A stretch of DNA of 64,000 nucleotides. Origin: Homalodisca vitripennis. Lineage: Eukaryota > Arthropoda > Insecta > Hemiptera > Cicadellidae. The notes beneath the pieces were generated by a model that searched no databases, had not been told where the DNA came from, and was given only the letters and a program-made list of their open reading frames with translations. A program made the translations under genes and the position numbers. Positions 23,051 to 35,544 of the stretch are shown one piece after another. Numbering within the stretch: position 1 is the first letter of the stretch; each line of letters opens with the position of its first letter. The stretch covers positions 23,064,001-23,128,000 of the forward strand of contig NC_060209.1 in the NCBI RefSeq assembly GCF_021130785.1, written 5' to 3'.

Positions 23051-23794
23051 TGATATAGAATGTTCAGAGTTTATCCATACAATTTTGTAATGATCCAACA
23101 ATGAGAAAATGTATCATATACGAATCTACTTTTCATGTACATTATATGCTGGCGTCTGCAATGTTTCAAATGTATAATCGTATAACGCACTTAGATTTTA
23201 ATCTAGAAAATAATAAATATGAAGTGTTTGATCAACATTGTAATACAGAGTGCAAAATTAAAGTTACTTTCTAGAATTAAACATCTAATTTATTGGAAAT
23301 TGTATTTAAGCGAAACCTAATTGGGTCAACCAGTATTAAATTTAGTATGCTTAAATTTACTTTCGTTCTAAAGCATTTCCGCTGCCGTGGTTAGAGTTAG
23401 TCTTCTTGTCGCTACTAGAATAGAAAAAGTGTCAGTTTTCTTTATGATTCCACAGTTAGAAAACTTAGAAAATAAATAAGTTTTGATATAGTCTATATGT
23501 AAATTTTAAAACCAAATTCCCACCAAGTTTATAAAGCTTCTAATTCTGGTCTTTCATATAGGTTTTCCTTTTTTACTCCTATTAAGGATACTAATGCTAT
23601 ACAGTGCTATAAAATGCTATTATTAAGGACATTAATGCTATAAGGAGAAAAGTGGAAACCCCTTGAAAATAAGTTAAACATTGTAAAATAATTTAGAGTT
23701 TTGCACGATAGAAGTATCTTGTTTTTCTGACTGTAGTCTGAGTAAAATGCCTCGTTGAGGCATGTTAGTATCCATCCCCCTGATTTTTCGAGTA

Positions 23795-24830
23795 CTACGT
23801 TCATTGCGGTAGGTTTTAAACAGCGTACTCCAGTTAATCGATGTTTACTTTAAGTTTCGTCTCCTCATTTATAATACGACTGAGGGCCCACAAACTATGA
23901 CTGTAACCTCCAGCGCTGCGCAGGGCTCTATCCTGGGTCCGTATCTCGGGAATGTCATCATGTATCTTTTGAGGTCCGTGATTCCGGATGGGTTGGTTTT
24001 AGTTGGGTACACCGATGACGTCGTGGTATTTGATTGCCGCACGAAACGTTGAGGTGGCCCAGCTGAAGCTGAACCAAGTCATATATATCATGTAACAACT
24101 GTATGACAGATCACGACCTGTCTCTATCTCTAGCCAAAACAGAGATCTTCACCAAAAAGTAGATAGAAACTGTCGTACCACTTCGCGTCAATGGAGTGAC
24201 GTTCAAGACCACTCAAACCGCAAGTATCTCAGGGTGGTGGTCGATTATAAGCTGATATAGAAGTAGCAGATTTTCCGAACTTTGGACAAAGCCACTAAGG
24301 GTGTACAGGCTCTTAGTCGGCTGATAGGCAACAAAGTCCAGCGATGAAGACTTCTGATGAGTGTAATCCAGTCCGTTATCCTGTACGGAGCTAATATGTG
24401 GGCAGATGCGCTGAACATCGAAGCACATCGGATGCGGATCTCACAAGTGCAGCATTTAGCAGCACTCAGAGTCGCTTCCGTGGCGTTCACGTGACGTTCT
24501 TCACACACGCACTGTTGGTGCTGTTTTGTAGATTTAGTCTGACAAGTGATGCTGGAGTGTTAGGAACAATGTGCCTGTTTTTCGCAATTCGTCCAAGCAA
24601 TCATCCGTGCAAAGAAGGCTAATTCTTCGAAGGCCAAATCTCTTCGAGCCTGAGCTCTAGGTTAAAATCAGACATAACCTGAATATTACAAAAAGTTTCT
24701 GTGTTAGGAATCTGAATTATAGAGGAATGTTTTAGTGGGTAGTTCAATTTTTTTTTTTAGTGTCCCCACAGCACAGTCTGGCCACATGTGTGCATAAATG
24801 TATTTCCCTGCCTCTACCTCAAACAAGTAG
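23795..24830 (+). pseudogene. R1-like LINE fragment spanning the A/B junction
   Basis: The plus strand encodes, in several broken frames, pieces of a reverse transcriptase: the nucleotide-channel motif SSAAQGSILGP near 23910-23940, the catalytic-box relic GYTDDVVVFDC near 24005-24040, and downstream NGVT(F)KTTQTA, DYKL, KATKGVQALSRLIGN and SVIQSVILYGA(N)MWADAL near 24360-24415. The AAQGSILGP box and the order of motifs resemble the R1 clade; the first DD position reads TDD rather than the usual ADD. Many stops and frameshifts make it inactive. Its 3' UTR (24640-24830) is the start of unit B. The 5' part of the element is absent. Confidence 0.78.
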
Positions 24831-27465
24831 CTTCCAGAAAAGTTCAAATCATAATTGGGTATATATTTAGACGTTCGTATTTTTATGTAAATTCAATACT
24901 TTCTATATAACCTTCAAGAAAATATTACAAGCATCAGTAAGTACTGTTTTAGAATATATGAATAATACCGTGTAAACCTAACTTTCTAAATCAGCGGTGC
25001 TTTGTCCTTTCACGATATTTGCCTCATCATCAGGCTTAGCACACAGCATTAAACATTAAAATACAGCGCGAGAGGTCAGTAGTAATAATTGAAGAAGAAA
25101 ACACTCTCTTGTACACAAATTGTCTCCCAGACTTGACAGCTGTCAGCTACAACTAACTTCTTTAAACTTGAAGTGTTTTGTTGCTCGACAGCCCTCACAT
25201 TGAAGACTGGCGTCCACTTTTTGTTGGGGATATCAAAAGTTCATTTTAGCATATGATTAGAATTTTTAGTATATATACTGTACTTATGGAGCATGCGTCT
25301 ATGGACTGCTGGAGATCTAATGAAAGAAAAAGTTACAGATATTGCAATGTTGTCGCTTTAGATCCCATATTTATATCCATAAAATCAATTTTGCACGGTG
25401 AGTTAATTTATGTAAAGTCTATAAAGGCGTTGAATTTTTTAATACGAATAAGTAAACTCTGTTTAGTACTATTTCATTCAATTTCTAAATAAGTTTACAC
25501 ACGAGGTGCCAAATTTTGTAGCCATGTGATTTATATTTTAAGCTTTTATTGATAATATTACGTTCCATGAAAGAAGTAAAAATTTCAAATAACTGTGAAA
25601 TTTTATAGCTCTAAGCTCATGGAATTTTACTTTCGAAAGATTGCAACGAAGCCTAAGTATGAGACAAGGTAGGAATGCGTTACACATACAGTGTTGCGTA
25701 GCAGCCTTCGCTGGTTTGCTCACAAAATCTACAGCTCCTGTCATTCTCGAGATTTCCTGTGACAATATAGACAAACTTTCATACGCAAAGGACACATTTT
25801 TACATCCCCTGGTAGATAAAAGATAAATTGTACCATCCTTCCTAGTGATAGTGTCCAATGACGCTCAGCCAAACTTCATGGTCGGATATGTACAAATAGA
25901 GAACACGTTATTTTCCATGCAGAAATGGTTTCTTTACACATGCAATTACGTTGTATTAATAAACATTTTAGTTGTAATTCACAGCTACCTCTCGATGAAC
26001 TTGTTATAAGGATAAAACTCATAGGCGAAATGATAAATAATGTTTGTTTTCTCTTAAATAAATTTAATACCTAAAATCACTAAAATCTCAATTATATATG
26101 AAATGGCGTCAGTTTAATTTTATCCAATTTATTCCACAATCAACAACTCTATCACACTGATTATCAAAAGACGCTCCCGTAATGGTAAAAGTGTACCAAA
26201 CAATAATAACCTTGTTGGTGAATTAGTCCATCAATAACGAACTTAGCGAAGACAAACTTGAGCGAATCAATACAACTTTGTCACTTCGTTAAAATTTTTT
26301 TATTAGTTAGAGATTTGTTATAATGTCGTTATTGTTTCAATAAAGCTACAACAGAGTGTATAATCAGAATAAAAGCGTATTGGAATTTAAAGTGACACCA
26401 TGTGTTGTGTAACAAGCTTTCCAGAGGCCAAATATCTAATATATAATTAATTTAATTGTCGCGATGTCTTGCGGGAAGATAGACAAACAATCGCACAGAA
26501 CCAAATTGACGCAAAAGTTACAATCAATTGTTTTTGTTCAACATATTTAAATCTCATCTCTCGTTCCTAATCATTATCTAATTTAGTGATGACTATAAAA
26601 AAAGAAATGAATCTACGGTGCAAAGTGTCAATTCTATAGTTAGTTTCCTTCTCGTGATAAAATACGGACATAGTGAAATTGAATTTTTCAAGCTCCAGGA
26701 GTTATACGCTTAGGTAACGCACAACCAATTATGTTTGATGGTTTTCGAAAATTTATCTTGTTACACTAAAAAAGTTTTTAGCTTTTTGCATTAGTAACGT
26801 TAATTTTATAATTTGATACCTAAAGAAGGAGTGAGGTACAAATACTCGAACCTTTAATTTGGTTTTTTAACAATATATTCACGTTTTGTAACAGGTTAGA
26901 TCCTAAAATATTTGTCAATATGCTTGCTGCAAAGGATTACAAACTATGAATGTGTCAATACATAATTCTAATATAAAAGGCACACAGCACTCTCTTCAGC
27001 CCCTACCTATAGTACATGTACTGTAGTACTATAGTAGTTAGCATGCAGTCTGTTGTGATTGGTGTCTCGGCGTATTACAGTAATGATTTATTAGAAACTC
27101 TCTACTGAAACTACCGTCATTAGTACTGTTCATCCTACTTCACAATGTCAGTTGACATCGATACTTGTGCAATTTCAATAACTATAATTAAGGGTATAAG
27201 TGACATATAAAAGCCGTATATTATGTTATTAGAGCATTGGTATTTACAAATTATTGCAGCTGCAATATACACACGCACATGTGCATACTCACGCACACAC
27301 AAACCGTCGAAGTTTCTCTCGCATGATTCAAATGACATCTGAATACCTTGTCTACTCAATGGTGAAAATAATGGCCAGTAATAGATTTTCCTTAAACATA
27401 AATAATACATAGAACTATAACAGTTATTGAATGTGTAATAAATAAGGTATAAGTTTATAATAACA
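24830..27465. other. AT-rich noncoding DNA, unit B
   Basis: This matches 430-3095 of unit A. It contains the dispersed-repeat relic near 25725-25885 and the 230-bp repeat at 26115-26345. No gene is supported. Confidence 0.55.
26115..26345 (+). repeat. 230-bp dispersed repeat, unit B copy 1 (direct)
   Basis: This is the counterpart of 1735-1970, with the same core (TTGTTGGTGAATTAGTCC). It is inverted relative to the copy at 39800-40050. Confidence 0.7.
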
Positions 27466-27467
27466 GG

Positions 27468-27635
27468 TTATTAATGTTTTACTTCTCTGTTGTGAAAGAA
27501 TGTTCTCGTACAAAAAGGCTTGATTCCCTATTCCGGAGCTGTTTTGACAGGACAGCCGGTGGAGTCAATATGTTGTCCTTCAATAAAGGTTGTGGCTTGA
27601 CTCAGAACTTTGTATGTTTTTTTTTTGTAGAACTA
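27468..27635 (+). repeat. Single copy of the 163-bp sequence, unit B
   Basis: AATAACAGGTTATTAATG through GTCAATATGTTGTCCTTC occurs once, against two tandem copies at 3096-3421 in unit A. Confidence 0.8.
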
Positions 27636-27639
27636 TGTA

Positions 27640-30040
27640 AGAAAAGTGCAAATCTTTTTTTGTTTTAACACTGCATGTGCTATCTCTAGATAACTTTAAA
27701 ATACTAACTGAAATATTCATCAAACATTTCTGTAACAATTATATTTACGGTTTCTTGAATAATTTGTAAATATATTTATTAAACAGCAATTAAGTTTGAT
27801 AACACATAGAGAAATTATTTACAATGATTTAAACAAGAGCTTTTTCCATCACAAGGGATACGGACAAGGAATGGTCAACACTTTCAATGATTACCAAATA
27901 CATTTAAGTCATTTTATCTTTTATCACATTTATTTATAAATAATTAAAATGTTCAATAAGCATATCTACTATGAATTTTAATGATTAGTACACGACATAA
28001 CATATATAGCCGTATTTATAATAAAACTAATATTTGAGTCAAACTTAAATTGCATTGCTAAATTAATTGTAGAAAATAAAAATAATCTTTTGCAAAAATC
28101 ATAAATAACGTAATAAGCTCCAAGCGATCTATTGTTCATTGACAAGATCCAATTAAAACAAAGACAATAAGTTGATGCGCGGTAAAGTAAAACGCTCTAA
28201 AGATGCCGTCTTTTAGTATCCAGCAATCGTTCCTGTCTTAAAGAAATCTTAACGGCAATGTTTGAATTAATCTTAAATTATTAATGAGCTCTATTCATCA
28301 CTTTCTTAAAGCCCTTTAAGATGAGTAATTGCCTCCTGCTTTCCTCTCTTATTTTGAAAACTTTGTTGGTAAAAATTGTTCATGAAGGTGACTTTTCTTA
28401 ACACTGTCTTGATAATTATGCATATTCAATATTTTTAAATTAATGCTCTTGATTTCAATAAAACTTTACTCATGAGGGTTTAAATGTTGGCACGTTTTGA
28501 AAATTACACATTTAATCTCACTAATCAGCGTTTAGCACTGATGAGTGTGACACCGAAAAATTATAATATACACTATTTTGTATATTAGTGCTTTTACATT
28601 TGTTTTAATATACCATTAATTAAGAGTTGAAATATGAGTTCTCGGCATTGTTGTAAAGGAACTAGCCAAGGCTCAAGTCGTAATACTATACGGACATGAA
28701 ATTCCTCATAATACACTAGTGATATATCAGAAGTGAACGGAATTTATATGATGATATTTCATTTGCCATGTTTCTGAATATAAATACTCATTACGCGATG
28801 AGAAAGTATTTTCTTACGTGAATCAGCTGTGAAAAAAAACCAAAACAGTATTAAATACCAGCAGTTTACGAATAGAATGATGAGTCTGGAGATATGATAA
28901 TCTGGAACTAAAACCACGATGATGAGTATAACATTATTATCTAGTACCTATGAACACGTCAGGAAAACTAAAATCCACACGAGCCACCAACGAAAATCAT
29001 GAAAAGTCGACTGAATACATAGAGGACACTAAATGAATTAGCGTGTTGGAATTAAAAAATACCCATGCAAATTTACAGATATAGTAGTCTTGCTTGTCAC
29101 AAACACTCAAGTGTTGATGGCAAGGGGGAGGTGAGCTACGTGCGGTGACTGCCTACTTACTGCTTATCAGTCAATCTGGACTAGGATTAGGTCTAACCTG
29201 TAAATCTAGTAAACACCTACATATGACGAGGTTCAAAACAACATGCATAAGTTAGTACAAATATCGATATAACGACTATAAGCACTTGATTGGTTTGCAT
29301 TATGCGTAGAGTAGAGCATTCTTCTTGGCTAGATTTACCTCTTTGCTACAGAAGAAAACAGATGATGTCATAAATGTTTACTGAAAGACCTTTCTAAAGC
29401 AGCCCGCACGAACGTTGTCCGTAGATGTCTGGTGCTTCGGAATCCATTCTTCTTGCGGAATTGTCCCCACACCCCGCGCTCATCACCGTTCTTGTGTGTG
29501 GATATAAATTGGTTCAAAATTTTGTTGTAGTTTGCCGTTTTATAAAATCTGCACTAAATCGCGTAAGACTGCCGTAGCTTCGTGGTAGTTTTTTCGTAGG
29601 CACTTTCAATAAATAGTTCAGGAAGAATACCAATAAACTAAAAAATGATTCTGTACTTGTTCAGAAAGACCTCTTAATAAGATAATCACTATACATTGTA
29701 ACCAAAACGTATACTGAAGTAAAGCTCTAGTAAGTTGAGGTGAGCAGAAGTTAGTAGAAACCGTATGAATTGTGTGGAATAGATTTTATTTTAATTAACA
29801 GATTATGAATAAATTTTGAGAAGAAACTTTGAATTTTCATTATTTCTTGCATTAATGCTCAAATTGATAAGTATTAAACGTTTAGTTTATTTTGTTTACT
29901 TCACTCCTTTGTTATCAACAAGTGAATTTACGTAGTAAGCAAGTAATAAGTTTACCGAATACTGAAATAATATTGTATATCCGAACATGGATATAGGTGG
30001 AAGAGTGGTTTGATTGATCTAGGCTACTTATGTGGATTAC
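27640..30040. other. AT-rich noncoding DNA, unit B
   Basis: This corresponds to 3422-5760 of A and includes the conserved GC-richer patch at about 29385-29520. No gene is seen. Confidence 0.5.
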
Positions 30041-30044
30041 AGTT

Positions 30045-30315
30045 GAAGAGAGTGGTGCTTCCTTAATGTTAAAGCATGTTGCTGGTCTAGACATGAGGGG
30101 GTGCTGTCTCCTGCCTGCTTTGACAGCAGGGGTTGGCACAGAGCTCGCCACCCCTGCATCCCAGCTGATATGTCTGATATATCCCCCCTGATGGGATCTC
30201 GACAGAAGGTCGCCCCTTCCCTCAACCTAACTCTTCTTGAATATCCTGTAAACCCTGAAGCAAGCGCAAAGGTCCTTGTAGGATTAAGTGCAAAGAGGGA
30301 TTTCTAATGTTGTCC
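30045..30315 (+). repeat. GC-rich dispersed repeat patch, unit B
   Basis: This is the counterpart of 5780-6050. Small indels relative to A change the reading frames, which argues against a coding function. Confidence 0.6.
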
Positions 30316-30319
30316 TAAG

Positions 30320-31345
30320 CGAAGATAACGAATTGTAATACTATAAAACCGTAATGATAATATTATTAATAAAATTAATTATTATTATTATTAGTAGTAA
30401 TAGTAATATTAATTGATTATATTAAATATAGTCGTTACTGTTCTTGTTTGCTGCAGTAGAAAACATCTAATGATAACACTAAATGTGGGACCCTATAATA
30501 ACTTATAAAGGAAGCATTTACAGAGATAATTTATATAAGATTACAATTTACATTATTAATGAACATCCTATAAAATATTTCAATTTAAAGTCACGTAAAC
30601 CTTTAATGGCTGTTAATGGACGTAATTTAATAGAAGAACTATGTTGTAGATTTGGTTTCAATGGAACTAGCTGGTCATTTTTCAATGGTATCGGGAATAT
30701 CTGAGTAGACAATATATTTGGAAAAGTTTGACGAACATCAGCGATTCTATAATTCAATTAACAGACTAAGTGTTTAATATTGAATCAATTCAAGATTATT
30801 TGTGGATATAAAATGTACATACAGAGTAGAATTTATCGATTTTTGTCAATAGTTTTAACTGGTACTGGTTTATAAAGTATTTACAAGCAAAATAGGTTAT
30901 TCAGCTATAATCAATTGGCTTATAATATTGTTTTAATTCTATATAACAAAAAATATTATCTAATACATTAATGACGATAAATTTATTTTTTAATATGGTT
31001 TGTTATTGTAATTTTACTTTAGTAACAAAAAAAAAATAAATGGCTTCTTCCAAAAATAATTGTTAGTGCTAATTTGCTTTTGCGAAAGAAGTTGTAAGTA
31101 GATGATCAAATGTTTAAATTAATAGTAAAAGCAGGTCTTAAACATTTTAAATTAATAAAATAATGACATATTTAACATTATATGGAAATGTTTTCAAAAT
31201 AGAGTTATACAAATTTTAATAATACATTATTTATTTGGTTATTCAATTAAATCTTGGTAAAGTAAATAGGATGATTCTCATTGTCACATAATACTCATAT
31301 ACGCTTGAGAAATTGTGGGATAAAATGCTTAAATTGTGACAAAAA
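30320..31345. other. AT-rich noncoding DNA
   Basis: This corresponds to 6050-7080 in unit A. I see no gene. Confidence 0.5.
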
Positions 31346-31346
31346 A

Positions 31347-32117
31347 GCGGCCTGGCAGTTCTGCCGATAGTCTCATGTAATGCACTCGGGCTTGACTGAA
31401 TAAACATGTACTCACGTCTATGCAGAACTGGCAGAAATGCTTGCCTTGAATATGACATCAGGTGAAGCGAAACGTTTGAAATTTGTGCTAATAGCCCTAT
31501 CTAATGCACTTCAGTGAACAACAATGCACTCAAAGAGAGTTAAATTTGTGCAGGTGTTGCAGAAATGTTTACTTGAATACAACAGCTTAAAACAGTTCTG
31601 CCAATAACCTCATCTAATGCACTCGGGCTTGACTGGTAAAACAGGTACTCACAAGAGAGCTACGTTTTTACTTACCTTGAATATAACAACAGCTAAAGAG
31701 GAGCGCTTTACAGTTCTGCCAATAACTCCATCTAATCCAATCGGGCTTGACTGATAAAACAGGTACTCACAAGAGAGCTACGTTATTGCTTACCTTGAAT
31801 ATAACAACAGCTGAAGCGGAACGCTTGACAGTTCTGCCAATAACTTCACCTAATGCATTTGGGCTTGACTGATAAAACAGGTACTCACAAGAGTGCTACG
31901 TTTTTACTTACCTTGAATATAACAACAGCTAAAGAGGAACGCTTGACAGTTCTGCCAATAACTTCACCTAATGCACTCGGGCTTGACTGATAAAACAGGT
32001 ACTCACAAGAGAGCTACGTTATTGCTTACCTTGAATATAACAACAGCTGAAGCGGAACGCTTGGCAGTTCTGCCAATATTCCCATCTAATACAGTCGAGC
32101 TGACAGCTGTCAGTAAG
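31347..32117 (+). repeat. 118-bp minisatellite, unit B (about 6-7 units)
   Basis: The landmark CAGGTACTCACAAGAG occurs at 31642, 31760, 31878 and 31996, giving an exact 118-bp period. Degenerate units precede these. Inner units alternate in small features, for example GCTAAAGAGGA against GCTGAAGCGGA before ACGCTTGACAG, suggesting two-unit blocks were amplified together. Confidence 0.9.
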
Positions 32118-32276
32118 TGAAATGTCTTTGAAAGTAAACGGCAGACAAAGTAACTCCTCTTTTGTAGGGTACAGCCATGACATTTTGTTAGTTGCAATAT
32201 CATGACAGACATACAGCAATTACAAAGTGTACGTTTGAATTTAACAGTATCGAACATAAATTAAAAAAAATGTCAC

Positions 32277-32697
32277 TCCAATCGTTAGTTATATAATTTC
32301 GGACAAAAACGAAACAAAAAGATGATTTTGCATAGAAGGATGACATGTCTTAACATACATGTCGAATAATCTTGTATTTTAAATAATAAACCATCAAGTT
32401 AATAATAATATTCTTCCTTTTTTACATTAGGCTGTTAGGTTCATTAGCATCTAACATATTAGAACTTCGTCCGTAATAATAAATAATAATCTTTCAATGG
32501 GGAAAAATAAAATAAAGCATTTAGCTTGGTACTTTAATACGTCAATTTTATCAATGAATTTCTCCAGAAAATTTAGAAGTAAGGTGGAACGACATCAGGC
32601 ACGCGAGTGTGGCAAGAAAACGAGTGAACGTGCCTAAGATAATATCCCATACTTAGGAGCCTTTTAAGAAAATGGATGTAACATTTTACCCGTGCCA
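32277..32697 (+). repeat. Left arm of a 420-bp inverted duplication
   Basis: The reverse complement of this segment recurs at 33296-33717 with only scattered differences (for example GCATCTAACATATTAGAAC, AAATTTAGAAGTAAGGTGG and GGATGTAACATTTTACCCG). It is the original-locus copy, collinear with about 7685-8100 in unit A. Confidence 0.92.
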
Positions 32698-32699
32698 AG

Positions 32700-33292
32700 A
32701 GTGTTCTGAAACGTGTCTCAACATCACCGAACTTCGTTACAGTTTAAGCTCACGCTTTACTTGTTTCTAGGTTTAGTTCTTTTTCCCGCAATAGATAAAA
32801 TTGTTCTACACTACATTGTGTGTATTTACTGACAGTTTGCACCAATAAAGGTATTATGTTTTGAAAATTTCGGCTATGTATTTCGTTTACTTTACCAAAC
32901 TTTCGTTAACATTTATATTTGTCATGGCTAATGATAAAATGTTTAATTAATTCTCCATATAGCAGCAAGTCACCTTCCCTCAACGCGTTTCATTCACTTT
33001 AAACCCCAACAGATTCATACCTGTAAATATCTGTGTCTATAAACCATATGCCACCGACCTGCTCCTGTTGTCCATAGAATAATACCATCCCGCCAGCTAG
33101 AATACGCCACTAGCACTGAAGTTTCACACAAGTCTCAGTGAAATTAGAAACATCACAGATATACTGAAATCAAAATAAATAAATAATTAGCTAAATAAAA
33201 ACATGACATTTTTTGAAAGAAATAAATAGCGAGAGAGAAGTAAATATAGAGTTTCCGAAACGTTCTAAAATACCAGCAGTGCTTTTAAACTC
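32700..33292. other. Noncoding spacer of the inverted duplication
   Basis: This is collinear with unit A at about 8100-8684 and contains no recognisable gene. Confidence 0.6.
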
Positions 33293-33295
33293 ATT

Positions 33296-33717
33296 GGCAC
33301 GGGTAAAATGTTACATCCATTTTCTTAAAAGGCTCCTAAGTATGGGATATTATCTTAGGCACGTTTACTCGTTTTCTTGCCACACTCGCGTGCCTGATGT
33401 CGTTCCACCTTACTTCTAAATTTTCTGGAGAAATTCATTGATAAAATTGACGTATTAAAGTACCAAGCTAAATGCTTTATTTTATTTTTACCCATTGAAA
33501 GATTATTCAAAATTTAGTATTACGGACGAAGTTCTAATATGTTAGATGCTAATTAACCTAACGGCCTAAAGTAAAAACGAAGAATATTATTATTAACTTG
33601 ATGGTTTATTATTTAAAATACAAGATTATTCGACATGTATCTTAAGACATGTCATCCTTCTATGTAAAATCATCTTTTTGTTTCGGGTTTGTCCGAAATT
33701 ATGTAACTAACGATTGG
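33296..33717 (-). repeat. Right arm of the inverted duplication, unit B only
   Basis: This starts immediately after the point where B leaves collinearity with A (AAACTCAT, about 33292). At a few positions the arm carries the base seen in unit A rather than that of its partner arm, for example CTTCGTTTTTA and TTTTACATAGAAGG. It was therefore copied from an ancestral or sister sequence, or the left arm has changed since. Confidence 0.9.
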
Positions 33718-34270
33718 GGTTAGTTACATTAAATTATATTATTTAAAAGCTTTAAATTTAAACTACGAACTTAAAAACAATTTTGTATATTCAGATATTC
33801 TTATCTTTTTCTCAAATACCTCATGTTTAAGTCTTCTGAAACAGGAGCTGTAAATAAAGTAAAAAGAATTGAGAAATCGTATTTCAAACATACTTACCGG
33901 TGTAGCGATCTGTGGATGCGAGAGAAATTAATTAGGGCATTAAGCTTTATCGTAATTGCTGCAGGCATCTTCCGCACACCACCGTGTGCAAGTTTACTTA
34001 CGATAAGATATTAGCGTAAGCAAATTTTATATTTCTTAATACCATATTTACCTTCTATTTATAACGTTTGATTTATAGATGCTTAAATTGTTCTCACACA
34101 CACAAAATAATATTTTATGTTTGTAGGTATCTTAAGTAAAATATAAACTGGGGTGTATGATAATAATAGCTTGAATTTCCACCATGAATTCTTCAAGAAT
34201 CTTCGTTTTTATCGTGTTTCAGCCATATTTGTTAAGAGACCAATCGGATTAGGTTTGAGGGTTAAATTTG
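33718..34270. other. Unit-B-only AT-rich DNA
   Basis: No match in A was found and no gene is recognised. A 63-codon frame at 33823-34014 has no supporting feature. Confidence 0.45.
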
Positions 34271-34274
34271 GGAT

Positions 34275-34525
34275 TGCCGATCGCCGAGCGGTCTCAGACG
34301 TTGGACTTTGGATCTGAGTAAAACGTAGCGCAGATTCAAATTCTTTCTGTGACCGAAGCACTTTTTATCATTACTATCAATACCTTGTACTTTATCGACA
34401 CTCCTATTTATTCTGTTTTAAAAGATTCTCGCACAGGCCAGTTGCCCATGAGGACGAACATAATAAGGTTTAAAAGAGGATCGGCCTCCCCTTTTTCTTT
34501 AAAAATAAAAGATATATGGTTAAAT
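34275..34525 (+). mobile_element. tRNA-derived SINE-like repeat
   Basis: The head (GATCGCCGAGCGGTCTCAG, TTGGACTTTGGATCTGAG, then GCAGATTCAAATTC) resembles a class II tRNA (Leu/Ser type) with degenerate A and B boxes of an internal RNA polymerase III promoter. The body (CACAGGCCAGTTGCCC, GAGGACGAACATAATAAGG, TTTAAAAGAGGATCGGCC) is shared with 51720-51910, so the two are members of one family. No clear target-site repeat was seen. Confidence 0.7.
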
Positions 34526-34981
34526 TTTCCAAAGTTAAACCAAACCTTAAATTTGAAAGTGCAAACCACGAGACTAAGACTAGAGACAACACCGCTCTGG
34601 GCAGATTGGCGATTTGCGCGTTCAAACGAGTAAGCTAATTAAACAAACTCTGCTGAAGACAATCTTTGTTAAAAATTACAAATTTTAAATTGAGGTTAAC
34701 AAATTAAATTCCCAAGTTAACGTCTTTAATAGCACCATAATGAGACTAATTCTCAATATTTTAAACCACCCGATCAAGAATAAAACTCAAGAGGCTGATT
34801 TATTCACAACTTTTTTCGCAAACATTTGATATTCATAAAAAGTACTCGTACACTTGTATCTTGTACACACGTTGGATCTTAATGAGATTTCAACTTTCTC
34901 AAATATAAGTTTTAAAATTGGTATTAATGTTCAAAAACGTCAGAAACCTGTAACCTTCTTGGTTTTTTCCGGTTAATAAGG

Positions 34982-35535
34982 ACGTAGCCAGCTGGGGGAT
35001 TCAAGGAGCCCTGATCCCCACCCCTAATTTTAAAATTTGTCAATTACTTTTTTTTGCAAACGATTATTATTATTATAATTCAGTATTACTAACATGTACC
35101 GCTAAAAGATCGTTTTCAACATTGAAACGAGTCTAGGACCTTTAATAGAATTGGGGAAAGAGCGGTTGGCTGCATTCACCTTACTTTCTGTCCACTTTGG
35201 GATAATTTTAGTTTCCCCAGAGCGAGTACTAGAAACGATGGCTCAGAAGTCAAGAAGAATTTTAATTTTGTTAAACCCCTTTTACATGTTATTAATTCTC
35301 AATGTGGATTTTAGTACCATGCACTGTGTTTCGAGACAATAAAATAGTATCTTTCCTTAATTACATTACTACACTACTCTAATCAATATCAGTTATTAAT
35401 AAGACGCAGCTTACGATACGCTTCAGAAATTCGTTTTTTTGCTTCTGAAATTGGAATGTTTTAAAAATTTTAATGTTTTCGGCGGAGGCCACACAATTTC
35501 GTCTCAATATTCCCCAATTTTTTCCCTGGCTACGT
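34982..35535 (+). pseudogene. hAT transposon relic, unit B
   Basis: The ends are ACGTAGCCAG at 34982-34991 and CTGGCTACGT at 35526-35535. The frame from 35151 retains GKERLAAFTLLSVHFGIILV, SPERVLETMAQ and KSRRILILLN. The preceding KRSFSTLKRV is in another frame around 35103-35135 with stops between. The pattern is that of the hAT C-terminal dimerisation domain, which mediates transposase multimerisation. This copy is slightly less broken than the unit A copy (a Gln where A has a stop), but it lacks all the catalytic region. Confidence 0.65.
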
Positions 35536-35544
35536 TCTTGCCTG

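Larger units (their letters stand above)
251..24640 (+). repeat. Tandem segmental duplication, unit A (about 24.4 kb)
   Basis: Nearly the whole interval realigns collinearly in direct orientation with 24641-56385. The sequence from 251 (CTTCGAGCCTGAGCTCTAGG) recurs at about 24644, and landmarks such as 887, 5762, 11445, 13961, 19584 and 22190 recur at 25290, 30029, 37878, 41497, 46878 and 50160. Typical differences are scattered substitutions and short indels of a few percent, with local blocks that are much closer or more diverged. Apart from the transposon pieces, minisatellites and candidate exons listed separately, it is AT-rich noncoding DNA. Unit A is shorter than B because B carries several extra insertions. 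Confidence 0.93.

Noticed and set aside
24213..24508. Minus-strand frames near the A/B junction
   Set aside because: They are antisense shadows of the plus-strand R1-like reverse transcriptase relic.
31347..32117. CRISPR-like array
   Set aside because: The repeats are contiguous 118-bp units without unique spacers, in an arthropod context. It is a minisatellite.
34275..34350. A functional tRNA gene
   Set aside because: The stems do not close, the B box is degenerate, and the sequence continues into a body shared with another copy, as in a SINE.
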